A DNA stretch of 64,000 nucleotides from the NCBI GenBank assembly GCA_022845955.1, contig AP025576.1, positions 5,952,001-6,016,000 of the forward strand, read 5' to 3'. Shown here in pieces: positions 52,607-61,854 of the stretch. The notes beneath the pieces are model-generated. The model saw only the letters and a list, made by a program, of their open reading frames with translations. It had not been told where the DNA came from and did not search any database. The position numbers and the translations under genes were made by a program. Position 1 is the first letter of the stretch; the number at the start of each line of letters is the position of its first letter. Origin of the DNA: Lachnospiraceae bacterium (GTDB taxonomy: Bacteria; Bacillota; Clostridia; Lachnospirales; Lachnospiraceae).

Positions 52607-54778
52607 TCAGATACGAAGCATTTGGGTGGCATAAGGCTCCAGCTGCGCTTCCGCCGGTCCCTTTGCCGTCTGTATGGTTGTCTTTTGCGGCATGTCACTG
52701 TTGTTGATGACAACAAGCCGGCCGCTGCCCGGATAATAAGCGCATTCCGTATAACAATTATCCGTAAGATAAAGCCCGTTCCTGTCTTCTCCCCCTGCAA
52801 GCATGATGAGGTTTAAAAGCAGCCTTGTATTTTCCACCGTCTTTTCAAAGGATGCCATATAGATCCCCATCCCCCTGCCGAACCGGTTCACGGTCAGGGT
52901 GGGAACCCCTCCGTCCTCCGCCAGCACTTTGGCATTTCCATCGGTGAGGAAAGGAATACCCTTCCGGTAATCACCGGTTTTCCTGACAAAGCTGCCCTCC
53001 GGCATAAGCCCTTCTTCCGCCTCCAGGTCAAATTCCCATTTTCCATGGCAGATGCGCGCCCCGGTGTCCTCGTCCACACCCAGCACAGGCGCCATGCGGA
53101 AGAAAGAGTCATATCCTTCCACGGCGGAAGGTTCATTCACGCCGATGAAAGCGCCGCCTTCATATACAAAGCGGGTCAGCTTCTCCACAATCGCGGGATT
53201 CTTCCAGTCCTCCCCGCCGCTCCAGGCGCTTCCTGCAAATCCGGCGTTAACCACCACATCCGCTTGTTCCAGCGCTCCGTCCAGAACATCCGCAAAGCTG
53301 ATAAAGGATACGTCTACCGGAAGCCCGGACAGCGCTTCATTGATATGGATCAGATCATTCCTGTACGTCTCATGGAAATGTCCGGAAAGGGTCCAGGAGC
53401 GCAGCTTTCCCCAATAATGCAGCACCGCAACCCTGGTGCGTATGCTGTGGGGCCTGCCCTCTTTATGGAACTCCCCTATCCTGCGGAATTCATCCGCCAC
53501 CTGTTCTATGTAATCACAAAAATCCGGATAATCCGCCACCAGATGGAGATAACCTCCCAGGCCGATCCGCTGGACCGGCTCCCTGAGCAGCGCCCTTCTC
53601 ACGCTGTTCCAGTATTTTTTTGCCTCCAGTGTGGGATCCCCGCCTTCCATAAAGGTCGGCGCACCGCCCAGGCCCACCGGAAACAGATACGGGTGAAGGC
53701 GCAGTTCATGGGTATCCACTTTCACACCGGCACAAAGCCTGGCCTCATAGCCGGAAAACACGCATTTAATCAACCCGTCAAAGCCGAATTCCTCAAACCT
53801 GCCGTTATAAGGTTCGATTCCCACCCAGCTGTCATCATAAAATACATATGCCTTTTTACCATATGCATGTACCATATCGATCAGCTTACGTCCGAAAGAT
53901 ATGACGAAATCATTGATAAATTCCATCCAGTCCGCTTTTTTCCGGTTCCCGGGCATATGGGTCACATGCAGCTTCCCCTGATTGACAAAATCCTCGGCAG
54001 TCAGCCTGTAGCCGTATTTTATCTCAAATTCATCCAGCGCTTTTTCACTCACTGTAAAATCATAGGATCCCCAGTCCGTAAACAGGTTTCTGTTTTTTAC
54101 GCTGCTTCCCCAGATCCACACAAAATTATAAAACAGGGAGGTAAAACGCACGACGGTTGTCGCCGGATGGGTTTCACACCACTCCTTCATCCAGTCCAGA
54201 AGAAACTCCTGTGCCTCCGGATAAATGGGATCAATCTGCATCAGATGCTCTTTGTCCCAGTTATTGGTGGTATGGTTGTACATGGAAATCTCTTCCCAGA
54301 TACGGTATGCCATAAAACTTACCGTATAGGTATGCCAGGCCTCCGGCTCCTCAATGACAACGCAGCCTTTTTCCCTGTCATAGTTCCATTTTTCCCTGTC
54401 CAGCAGGGTATCCGTAGTCCTGTCATACACCTGCCAGTACCGGAAAGCCCTCTCGCTGTCATTGATCCTAAACTGCTCATCAAAAAAATCCTTCATCAGG
54501 GCAACCGTAAGCTTTCCTTCTGCCGCCACAGCCGGATTTGTCATCAGAAAGCATTGCTGCAGCTTATCCTGATTTTCCTCCGCCCACGCATTATGATCGC
54601 GGATCATGCAGATAGTGGAATAAATCCCGTATCCCGCATCCAGTATTTCATCGGACAGCACCGTACCGTCGCTGTCACGGATGACATCGGCCCCCCATTT
54701 TTCCGCCAGCTCCAGCGTCAGCTTTTCATAGCCGGATTCTCCCGGAAGGGTAAAGCTCCCTTTTCTTTTTTCACTCAT
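52607..54778 (-). CDS. GH112 beta-galactosyl phosphorylase
   Basis: A 723-residue enzyme of family GH112, which phosphorolyses galactosyl-beta-1,3-N-acetylhexosamine (LNB/GNB) or galactosyl-beta-1,4-rhamnose to galactose 1-phosphate and the free sugar. Diagnostic segments are ELAEKWGADVIRDSDGT, AWHTYTVSFMAYRIWEEISMYNHTTNNWDKEH and the acid-catalyst region YDDSWVGIEPYNG. GGDPTLEAKKYWNSVRRALLREPVQRIGLGGYL follows. The C-terminus is the usual beta domain. Length is normal and no signal peptide is seen, so it acts in the cytoplasm. Its neighbour is a GH105, which favours the galactosyl-rhamnose substrate of pectin use; this is inference. Confidence 0.93.
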   Translation of the reverse strand: MSEKRKGSFTLPGESGYEKLTLELAEKWGADVIRDSDGTVLSDEILDAGYGIYSTICMIRDHNAWAEENQDKLQQCFLMTNPAVAAEGKLTVALMKDFFDEQFRINDSERAFRYWQVYDRTTDTLLDREKWNYDREKGCVVIEEPEAWHTYTVSFMAYRIWEEISMYNHTTNNWDKEHLMQIDPIYPEAQEFLLDWMKEWCETHPATTVVRFTSLFYNFVWIWGSSVKNRNLFTDWGSYDFTVSEKALDEFEIKYGYRLTAEDFVNQGKLHVTHMPGNRKKADWMEFINDFVISFGRKLIDMVHAYGKKAYVFYDDSWVGIEPYNGRFEEFGFDGLIKCVFSGYEARLCAGVKVDTHELRLHPYLFPVGLGGAPTFMEGGDPTLEAKKYWNSVRRALLREPVQRIGLGGYLHLVADYPDFCDYIEQVADEFRRIGEFHKEGRPHSIRTRVAVLHYWGKLRSWTLSGHFHETYRNDLIHINEALSGLPVDVSFISFADVLDGALEQADVVVNAGFAGSAWSGGEDWKNPAIVEKLTRFVYEGGAFIGVNEPSAVEGYDSFFRMAPVLGVDEDTGARICHGKWEFDLEAEEGLMPEGSFVRKTGDYRKGIPFLTDGNAKVLAEDGGVPTLTVNRFGRGMGIYMASFEKTVENTRLLLNLIMLAGGEDRNGLYLTDNCYTECAYYPGSGRLVVINNSDMPQKTTIQTAKGPAEAQLEPYATQMLRI

Positions 54779-54842
54779 TCTGTCTTACTCCTTATTCCTT
54801 TGCTTTTCATTCACCTATCATACATACACCGTACCATCCCGT

Positions 54843-55895
54843 TTATAACGCGCCGTCCTTTGAGACATTGCCTGCGGCAAGCAGCCCGGAGAAAAAGGCC
54901 AGTGCCAATCCCTGTCCCCAGCCCTGGATCCAGCGTCTGGAAATATCCCTGTAACCGTCTCTGTCCTTCATAACTGCGGTCCCTGCGGATACATTCATCA
55001 CCTTGCCGTCCTTGCCCACATTTTCCAGGATCCCTTTTATGGCTTTGTTTATGTATCTGGAATGCAGCGGGTTACCCTTTTCCAACATAGCCGCAGCAAT
55101 ACCGGCGGAAGCGGAAACCTCCTCATAGGAATCCTCATCATCCAGTATCGTCCGCCACAGCCCGTTTTCCGTCTGCAGCAGCTTCAAAGCGGCAAGCTGC
55201 TCATTCAGGGAACCGGTCACCTCCAGATATTTCGGATACAGGTAAGCCTCCGGCAGGACACTTCCCACCTGGGACATGGTATAAGCCGCCCATGCATTCG
55301 CCCTTCCCCAGTAAAAACCGGACATATGATCGCCCGTAATATTATTGTAGCCATGATAATATAAGCCGGTTTCCGGATTCTGCAGATAATGAATATGCCA
55401 GTAATACTGGTTCAGCGCATCCGCAATCATTTCTGCATTTTTAAGCTTCACCCCTACCCGCAGCAGAAAGAACGCCGCCATAAACAGGGTATCCGCCCAG
55501 GCCTGCTCCGGAAAATCATTCTTTGCCGATACCGTATGCTGAAGCACATGATCCCCGAAACGCAGGGCGTCCTCCTGCAGATAATGCACCTTACTCATAA
55601 CCACATCCCAATACTTCTCATCCCCGGTAGCTTCATACAAGGTAATCAGGCAATGTCCCATGGCACACGTATTCACCGTCCACACAGACGGAAGCCCCAG
55701 CTCCATATATTCATCTATCCTATCCTTTAAAAGCGTCAGATACTCTTCCTTCTTGGTGATCTCCCATGCCCTGGAAATCCCATAATAGGCCACGCCGCAG
55801 GGCCAGTCCCAGGTCAGATCCATATTCATGGTTTTCTGCACAATACGATCGATTGCATCTTCAATTTGGTTTCTGTCAAAATCCAGTTTTAACAT
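54843..55895 (-). CDS. GH105/GH88-type unsaturated uronyl hydrolase (YteR-like)
   Basis: A 350-residue (alpha/alpha)6 barrel of the glycosyl hydrolase 88/105 group. The catalytic Asp is D135 in EQAWADTLFMAAFFL. Other typical segments are NTCAMGHCLITLYEATGDEKYWD, SGFYWGRANAWAAYTMSQV and a GWGQGLALAFF end. It removes unsaturated galacturonic acid from the end of oligosaccharides made by rhamnogalacturonan lyases. No signal peptide, so cytoplasmic. I chose the ATG at 55895 over 55931. First gene of the three-gene unit; divergent from araC. Confidence 0.9.
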   Translation of the reverse strand: MLKLDFDRNQIEDAIDRIVQKTMNMDLTWDWPCGVAYYGISRAWEITKKEEYLTLLKDRIDEYMELGLPSVWTVNTCAMGHCLITLYEATGDEKYWDVVMSKVHYLQEDALRFGDHVLQHTVSAKNDFPEQAWADTLFMAAFFLLRVGVKLKNAEMIADALNQYYWHIHYLQNPETGLYYHGYNNITGDHMSGFYWGRANAWAAYTMSQVGSVLPEAYLYPKYLEVTGSLNEQLAALKLLQTENGLWRTILDDEDSYEEVSASAGIAAAMLEKGNPLHSRYINKAIKGILENVGKDGKVMNVSAGTAVMKDRDGYRDISRRWIQGWGQGLALAFFSGLLAAGNVSKDGAL

Positions 55896-56294
55896 AAGTC
55901 CCTCTCTTTCTCCGGAAACTCCGGCACGCATCCCTATTATGCATTAACCATAAAATAATTTACTACCAAATTCTATTTAATTTCAATTATATACTTTGCA
56001 ATTTCAACCATTTATGATATATTCTTTTTAGCTTTTATTCATTATTTTAAATATATTTATAACATAATTTTCTTAAAATCCGTTAAATTGCCTATTTTTT
56101 TAATATTTTACCTTTTTTTATGGTTTTTCTATACAATTTATTGCATTTTCTATCCGTTATTTATTTAACATTTTGGTTGTTATAATTATAATTTACCTTT
56201 TCCTAAACGAAAAGCCCCGCCCATTTTACCTTACGCATTTCCAGCGTCGGTGTTACGACGCCCCCGCGCTTATGAGAAAAAAGGAGTCCCTCTT
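55896..56294. other. A/T-rich divergent control region between GH105 and araC
   Basis: About 400 bp, very A/T-rich at 55940-56200. It holds the araC promoter (56165-56192). A clear promoter for GH105 was not found. No gene is visible. Confidence 0.6.
56165..56192 (+). promoter_or_regulatory. promoter of the second AraC-family gene
   Basis: TTAACA (56165-56170), 16 bp, TATAAT (56187-56192). Confidence 0.6.
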
Positions 56295-57278
56295 ATGTCC
56301 AAACCCAAAAACACCGTTATGGAATACCGCAATTATTACCTCCCGATGGATTTCCCGGTTCTCGTCCTCACCGGCGGGCATTGGAAAATTTCAGACATCC
56401 CCAGCAGCCGTCTGCATTTCCATAACTGCCTGGAAATCGGGCTGTGCCATTCTCACAGCGGGACAATGAAATTTTACAGCGAGCCGATGCCGTTCAAAGA
56501 GGGGGATGTTACCTGCATCCCAAGGAATATCCCCCACACCACCTATTCCGATCCGGGGACCGAAAGCCGCTGGTCATATATCATGTTTGATCCTGCCGAG
56601 CTTTTCAAGGGCCTGCTGCTCACCCCGGATGCCGGCCCCGGCCTTTCCCTTTTTTCTTATCAAAAATACCGCCATATCCTGCCCCGGGAGGAATATCCCC
56701 ACATCCACTATCTGGCCCTTTCCATCGTCAGGGAAATGGAGGAGAAACGGCCCAACTACCGGGTATGCGTCAAAGGGCTTCTGCTGGCCCTATCCATCGA
56801 GCTGAACCGGATCCAGGAACAGGCCAGCCAGGATGCGGATCCGGGCGCGTCCCCCCGCACCTCGCTGCCGGAAAATGCCCTTATCATCTCGCCTGCCCTG
56901 GATTATATGGAAGACAATTACAGCACCCAGTTTCCGATAGAAGTGCTGGCGGAGGTATGCCATATGAGCCTCACCCATTTCCGGCGCATTTTCCATACCA
57001 TCATGCGCACCAGCCCTCTGGACTATCTGAACAGCACCCGGATCATGAAAGCTTGTAACCTGCTGCGCAGCACGGAAGAATCCATTCTCACCATATCCGA
57101 AATGGTGGGTTTTGCTTCCGTCTCCAATTTCAACCGCCATTTCCAGGCTGTTATCCATATGACGCCCCGGGAATACCGGAGACAGATGCTCCTGGCCCAC
57201 CAAGAGACAGGGATCGACTCCCGGCAGACCATCCTGGAATTCACCGGATGGATGGCGCCGGAAGCCGATCCCAATTAA
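56295..57278 (+). CDS. AraC-family regulator of the GH112/GH105 locus
   Basis: A 327-residue regulator. The N-terminal cupin domain includes RLHFHNCLEIGLCHSHSGTMKFY and GDVTCIPRNIPHTTYSDPG. The C-terminal half has two helix-turn-helix motifs: FPIEVLAEVCHMSLTHFRRIFHTIM and SILTISEMVGFASVSNFNRHFQAVIHMTPREYRR. The ATG at 56295 has AAGGAG upstream. It lies between two minus-strand glycan operons and divergent from GH105; it probably activates them in response to a sugar. Confidence 0.92.
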   Translation: MSKPKNTVMEYRNYYLPMDFPVLVLTGGHWKISDIPSSRLHFHNCLEIGLCHSHSGTMKFYSEPMPFKEGDVTCIPRNIPHTTYSDPGTESRWSYIMFDPAELFKGLLLTPDAGPGLSLFSYQKYRHILPREEYPHIHYLALSIVREMEEKRPNYRVCVKGLLLALSIELNRIQEQASQDADPGASPRTSLPENALIISPALDYMEDNYSTQFPIEVLAEVCHMSLTHFRRIFHTIMRTSPLDYLNSTRIMKACNLLRSTEESILTISEMVGFASVSNFNRHFQAVIHMTPREYRRQMLLAHQETGIDSRQTILEFTGWMAPEADPN

Positions 57279-57316
57279 AACCTGTTCTCAGATAAATACC
57301 CTGCCTGCCGTCCGTC

Positions 57317-58360
57317 TTACCGGTAGAATTCCTCCAGCGCTTCCTTTACCGCATAGTAGGCCGGTTTGGGCCTGCATTCGGTATCCACGATTCCCCAGAA
57401 GCATTCCGCCGGGCAGTCCGGCTCTCCGCAGTGATAGCAGTGATAGGCATCCCGCCAGCAGAACATGAACGAGCCGAGACAATGGGGATGTTCCGCAAAA
57501 ATACGCAGCCCCCTTCTGAAATAATCCGCCTGGATCCCAGGTGTATGCCCGCCTCCCACCTGGTTAAACCATCGCTTCGTATGGCAGACCTCATTCAGCC
57601 CCAACGGGATCTGTGCCGGATCCGGCGTTTCCTCCGCCATCTGTCCGTCGGAGGAATAGCCCCACTCATTTGCCAGCACCGGAAGAGCGTATCTGTCATA
57701 CAGCCCGTCTATCACGCCGATCCAGTCCTGCACATCGCCGGGCTGCCAGGATCCGAAATATTGATCCACTCCCATATAATAAAAAGGATGCCCTTCCCGG
57801 TAAACCAAATCCGCAATTCTGACGGCGTTCTCATTATAGCAGGAAATATTGATCCCACACCTTGCCTCCGGATTTGCCCTGCGGATTCCCTCCGCACTGG
57901 CTCTGGCGGTGTCCGCCAGGATAGCATCCGCATAATCATTGGAAAATACGGGGATATCAATTTCATTCATACACTGCCAGTAGATTCCGGCGGCTTCTCC
58001 CAGATCCTCGCAGATAAAACGCATAGTTTCCCTCACGTTCTCATAAAAAGCTTCCGTCCCCTTTTCTCCCACGAAATCCGGGAAATGCTCATGCCAGCAG
58101 GTCTTCCCCTCCTTTTCGTCATAAGTAAATCCTCCAAGAGGAGGCGTGGCCGGCATAACCTGGAAGCCTCTTTCGTGCGTATCCCGGATCTCCTGCCGTG
58201 CCTGTATGTATTCCTCACTCAGAGTGCCGAACATTTTGTCCGTCCAGGGAAAGCAGATATTCAGGCGCATCCACTCCACCCCAAGCTCCTTTACCATCTC
58301 ATATTCCCCGCTCGTGTTATATGCAAAAACAATTCCTTTTATTTTTTCCGATGCCTTCAT
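57317..58360 (-). CDS. putative glycoside hydrolase, clan GH-A-like TIM barrel
   Basis: A 347-residue protein. The retaining-glycosidase pattern is visible: WQCMNEIDIP (E133, candidate acid/base, after strand 4) and LPVLANEWGYSS (E232, candidate nucleophile, strand 7). Those two spacings fit clan A. I cannot place it in a CAZy family. No signal peptide, so it should act on imported oligosaccharides. It lies 39 bp before the DUF5107 gene's end and is read in the same direction, so the two may be co-transcribed. Convergent with the AraC gene. Confidence 0.65.
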   Translation of the reverse strand: MKASEKIKGIVFAYNTSGEYEMVKELGVEWMRLNICFPWTDKMFGTLSEEYIQARQEIRDTHERGFQVMPATPPLGGFTYDEKEGKTCWHEHFPDFVGEKGTEAFYENVRETMRFICEDLGEAAGIYWQCMNEIDIPVFSNDYADAILADTARASAEGIRRANPEARCGINISCYNENAVRIADLVYREGHPFYYMGVDQYFGSWQPGDVQDWIGVIDGLYDRYALPVLANEWGYSSDGQMAEETPDPAQIPLGLNEVCHTKRWFNQVGGGHTPGIQADYFRRGLRIFAEHPHCLGSFMFCWRDAYHCYHCGEPDCPAECFWGIVDTECRPKPAYYAVKEALEEFYR

Positions 58361-58399
58361 ACCTTACTTTTCCTCCTTCTTCGTAACGGTTCCGTCCCT

Positions 58400-61300
58400 T
58401 CACCGTTCCCCTTCTTCTTCAATAATCGTCAGCCACGCCAGTTGCGCTCCCCAGAAAGCCGCCAGTTCCTTCTCCGCTGCGGCTTCTGTCTTTCTCCCAA
58501 GTCCTGTCAGCGCATAAAACCTCGCCGGATGGGCCTTGCCATGATTCGCCCTGCGCACCTCATGTTCTCCCGGCAGATTGGAAACAAAACCGCCGAAATA
58601 GGGAAGTCTGTTGTCTTCCTTCAGCAGGGCGTCCGCGCCTTCCAACATCTGCCGGTAGAGACACGCCGCTTCTTTTTCCCTTCCCAGCCGCCGCAGCGCG
58701 CAGCCTGTATAGAAATCACTTTCATCCAGGCGGCCCACCGCATGGGAGGCGGCTTTCCGGTACCATTCCAGCGCCTCCTTCCGGCGGCCTTCCGCCTCCA
58801 GTACCTCCGCCATATAATAATACACCGCCGCCTCCCGCGCCATAACGCCGCGGCCCTCGTGATAGTTCTCCGGATACTCCAGCGCCTTTTCGAAAAGGTC
58901 AATGGCTTCTTTGTTTTTCCCCTCCCTGCGCGCCCGCCTTCCCAACTGGATATAAGCCAGGATATGCGACTTTACCAGGATTCCTTCCCCTCCTTCATAG
59001 GGATGGAAAACATGGTTTTTGAGACATTCTGCCGCTTTCTCCGGCATACCCGCTTCGTTGTACAAAACCAGCTGCATGTGATACAGATCCTCTCTTTTAC
59101 GGACCTGCTCCGGGTATTCCTCCAACAGCTCCAGAAGCTTTCTCACCGGCTCGCCGCACCGTTTCCGTATTTCCATGAGTTCCAGAAGGAAACGTGCATC
59201 CGGGCCGGCAGCTGCTTTGTCCATTCCGCCGGACACAAGCTCCGCAGAACCTGTTTTTCCCATAGAAGATGCCCTCTCCAGGGCGAACGCCTTCTCCATT
59301 TCCCGGCGCGCTCCTGTTTCATCCCCGTATCCCTCCAGAAGAGCCAGTGCCAGACACCGGTGGGCCTGATATAGCCCTTCCTCCCTCAAGATTGCTTCCT
59401 GCCAGTATTTCATGCCTTCTTCCCGGTTATCCCTTCCATAATACAGGCATCCCAGATAATAGGCGCTGCGTCCGCCGTCCATCCCTTTATCCCATGCATA
59501 TTCCAATACGTTTTTATCCATATCTGTGTAAGGGAAACAATAATCTCCCGGATCCTCTCCCGCTTTTTTCAGGAACGTTCCGGCTTCCTCCTCTTTCCCC
59601 AGACCTGCTGCCGCATAGGCACAGTCATAAAGAACCATGGGATCGGCAGGCGCTTTTTCCCCCAACGCCAATACCTCCTGCCAGGCTCCCAGCTCCAGAT
59701 AGGCGGACAGCAGGACTCTCCACGCGGTTTTCCGGTCCCTCAGAACCGCCCGCAGCCTTTCCAGGCCTTCTTCCCCCTGTAAGAACCAGTTTTCGCCCAG
59801 GCTCCCATAAGCCATGGGATCGATTTCAAGCATTCTCCGGTTCACCCGGGCGGCTTCCTGCGCCTTTCCCGTTTTCCGCAGGATAAAGGCCTTCAGGAAA
59901 AAAAGCGCCGGGCTTTCCCCGTTCACCGTCAGCGCCTCTCCGACACAGCTTTCGGCCGTTTCCATATCCCCCTTCCTCACAGACAGTTTCGCCGCCTGCT
60001 TCAGTCCGGCTCCCTTGTACCCGTAATTCCAGGCTGCCTTCCGGTAATAACGGACGGCTTCCTCCTCCTGCCCGTTCGCCTCCAAAGCCCAGGCATAGTT
60101 AAAGCAGGATTCCCCGTCCCTGGGATTGGGGTTGCGCAGCATACAGCGCTTCACGGCCCGCTCAAAAAATCCCAGTGCCTCCGCAAAGTTCCCGCCCCGC
60201 ATCAGCAGCAGGCCCATAGCATTATTACAGCGGCTGTCTCCCGGATCCCTCCGCAGGGCTTCCCGGTAGTAATCCACCGCCCGCAGCGTCACATGGCGGT
60301 ACTGCTCCAGATGCAGCCCTTCCAGGTACAGCTCCTCCTGACTGGTGATTTCTTCCGGCCGCCTGGCAGGCCTGTGGGGAACAGGCTTCTCTCTGTCCTG
60401 GAAAAAAGGAGGCCGCCGGGTATAGGAAACCAGTTCCTTCCCCTCTTCGTCATAAAGGCCCGCGGACACATCCTTTTCCTCCGTCAGCTCCGGAACCTCA
60501 AGGCTTCTGCACACAGGCTGTCCCGGCCCGATGGAAACCTCTTCTTCCCAAAGAGTCTCTTCCTTTACCGCCACCCGGATCCGGGCTTTTTCATGGACCG
60601 CCGTGGCATTGAAGCATATCTCCAGGCTGCCTTTTGTACACAGGAATCCCACCGCTGCATCCTTCCCCGCATTCTTCAGCCCGGGCATATCGGATAAGGC
60701 ATACCAGGTCTGCTCAAAGGTCTTGGTTTCATCCGGCGCTATAAAGGAAAAATCAGGCTGGTTGTCAGTATAGCAGCCTGTCATGATTTCCAGATAGGCC
60801 CCGTCCCCATCTGTCAGGTTCCTGTGCCACACATCCCCGAATTCCCGGCTTCCCCATGTGAAAAATTTCTTGCCCACGGACACATGGTGATCCGCCACAT
60901 GTACCGTCCCCCTCTTTTTTCCATGATCATAACCGCCCATAAAATTATAGTCGGAATTCAGGATAAAGAAGGAGGCCGGCGAGGGAATGTTTTTAAACCA
61001 CGTGATATCCGTCCCTTCCCCGAAATCCGCCCTGGCAAATTCCCCCTTAACCACCGGGAACGGGGATACCGCGTCCTTGTAATGATAAGTGATATAATCC
61101 ACATCCGGCGGGAACTGCAGCTGGTAATCCCGGTTGGCATGAACCGCCAGATTGGCCCACCAGTGAAAGGTCTGTGCGGCATTTCCCGGATTATACAGCC
61201 TGGTCTTTACCGTCACATAGGCTTTATCGGGCCAGATGGTTACCCCCACCATTCCCTTCATGCCGAACAGCGGTTCATATTCTCCCATCCAGGCAGTCTC

Positions 61301-61714
61301 CGATCCGTCCTCCCCCTTTTCGATCCAGGAATCCACAGGCATATAAGTGGTAGGTCTGTGATGCTGCGGCCAGTTGAATTCAATCCCGCCGGAAATCCAG
61401 GCTCCGCCCAGGCCGATCAGCGCCGGCTTTATCACGTTGTTTTTGTAGACAAAATGATAATCGGCTTTTTTGTCATATCCTTCATAAATCCTTCCTCCCA
61501 GCTGGGGAAGCACCGTTATGCGGAGGAATTCATTTTCCAGCAGGATGGCCTCGTACGTTTTGTCTGCCTTTACGTTCGTAAAGGTATCAATCATCGGGAT
61601 GGGATAGAGATTCCCTCTGGTTCCCTGATGGTTTCTCACATCATAGAAAATCGGTGCTTTCTCCGCTTCATCCATTTCATAAGTGGGTATCACCAGCTTC
61701 TGTCTGCTAATCAT
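58400..61714 (-). CDS. DUF5107 beta-sandwich / TPR fusion protein
   Basis: A 1104-residue protein. Residues about 1-310 carry the DUF5107 domain (beta-sandwich of aldose-epimerase type), with EFLRITVLPQLGGRIYEGYDKKADYHFVYKNNV and WISGGIEFNWPQHHRPTT as signatures. Residues about 370-440 look like a second beta domain. From about 490 to the end there are many tetratricopeptide-type helix pairs (NAMGLLLMRGGNFAEALGFFERAVKR, AYYLGCLYYGRDNREEGMKYW and others). DUF5107 proteins are linked to carbohydrate loci; activity is unknown. I chose the ATG at 61714. It lies between the binding protein and the GH gene. Confidence 0.85.
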   Translation of the reverse strand: MISRQKLVIPTYEMDEAEKAPIFYDVRNHQGTRGNLYPIPMIDTFTNVKADKTYEAILLENEFLRITVLPQLGGRIYEGYDKKADYHFVYKNNVIKPALIGLGGAWISGGIEFNWPQHHRPTTYMPVDSWIEKGEDGSETAWMGEYEPLFGMKGMVGVTIWPDKAYVTVKTRLYNPGNAAQTFHWWANLAVHANRDYQLQFPPDVDYITYHYKDAVSPFPVVKGEFARADFGEGTDITWFKNIPSPASFFILNSDYNFMGGYDHGKKRGTVHVADHHVSVGKKFFTWGSREFGDVWHRNLTDGDGAYLEIMTGCYTDNQPDFSFIAPDETKTFEQTWYALSDMPGLKNAGKDAAVGFLCTKGSLEICFNATAVHEKARIRVAVKEETLWEEEVSIGPGQPVCRSLEVPELTEEKDVSAGLYDEEGKELVSYTRRPPFFQDREKPVPHRPARRPEEITSQEELYLEGLHLEQYRHVTLRAVDYYREALRRDPGDSRCNNAMGLLLMRGGNFAEALGFFERAVKRCMLRNPNPRDGESCFNYAWALEANGQEEEAVRYYRKAAWNYGYKGAGLKQAAKLSVRKGDMETAESCVGEALTVNGESPALFFLKAFILRKTGKAQEAARVNRRMLEIDPMAYGSLGENWFLQGEEGLERLRAVLRDRKTAWRVLLSAYLELGAWQEVLALGEKAPADPMVLYDCAYAAAGLGKEEEAGTFLKKAGEDPGDYCFPYTDMDKNVLEYAWDKGMDGGRSAYYLGCLYYGRDNREEGMKYWQEAILREEGLYQAHRCLALALLEGYGDETGARREMEKAFALERASSMGKTGSAELVSGGMDKAAAGPDARFLLELMEIRKRCGEPVRKLLELLEEYPEQVRKREDLYHMQLVLYNEAGMPEKAAECLKNHVFHPYEGGEGILVKSHILAYIQLGRRARREGKNKEAIDLFEKALEYPENYHEGRGVMAREAAVYYYMAEVLEAEGRRKEALEWYRKAASHAVGRLDESDFYTGCALRRLGREKEAACLYRQMLEGADALLKEDNRLPYFGGFVSNLPGEHEVRRANHGKAHPARFYALTGLGRKTEAAAEKELAAFWGAQLAWLTIIEEEGER

Positions 61715-61793
61715 ATCAATGCCCCTCTGTCCGCCTCCAGCGGACACCTTTCCCCTGAAAAACAAGCAATTCCGTCTATACCTTATATTCTAA

Positions 61794-61828
61794 AGGAGCC
61801 CGTGTATTTTAGCAATACACGGGCTCCT
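61794..61828 (-). terminator. hairpin after the binding-protein gene
   Basis: AGGAGCCCGTGTATT and AATACACGGGCTCCT, a perfect 15-bp stem with loop TTAGC. No long U-tract; it may partly end transcription or stabilise the binding-protein mRNA. Confidence 0.75.
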
Positions 61829-61854
61829 GCCGGGTCAGTATCCGTTATCGGTTA

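Noticed and set aside
53045..54973. Very long open frame antisense to the GH112 gene
   Set aside because: The opposite strand encodes a clear GH112 enzyme with catalytic motifs; this frame has no protein-like features.
57431..59374. Very long open frame antisense to the glycosidase and DUF5107 genes
   Set aside because: It mirrors the real genes on the other strand; its composition (Pro/His/Arg-rich) is typical of a shadow produced by codon bias.
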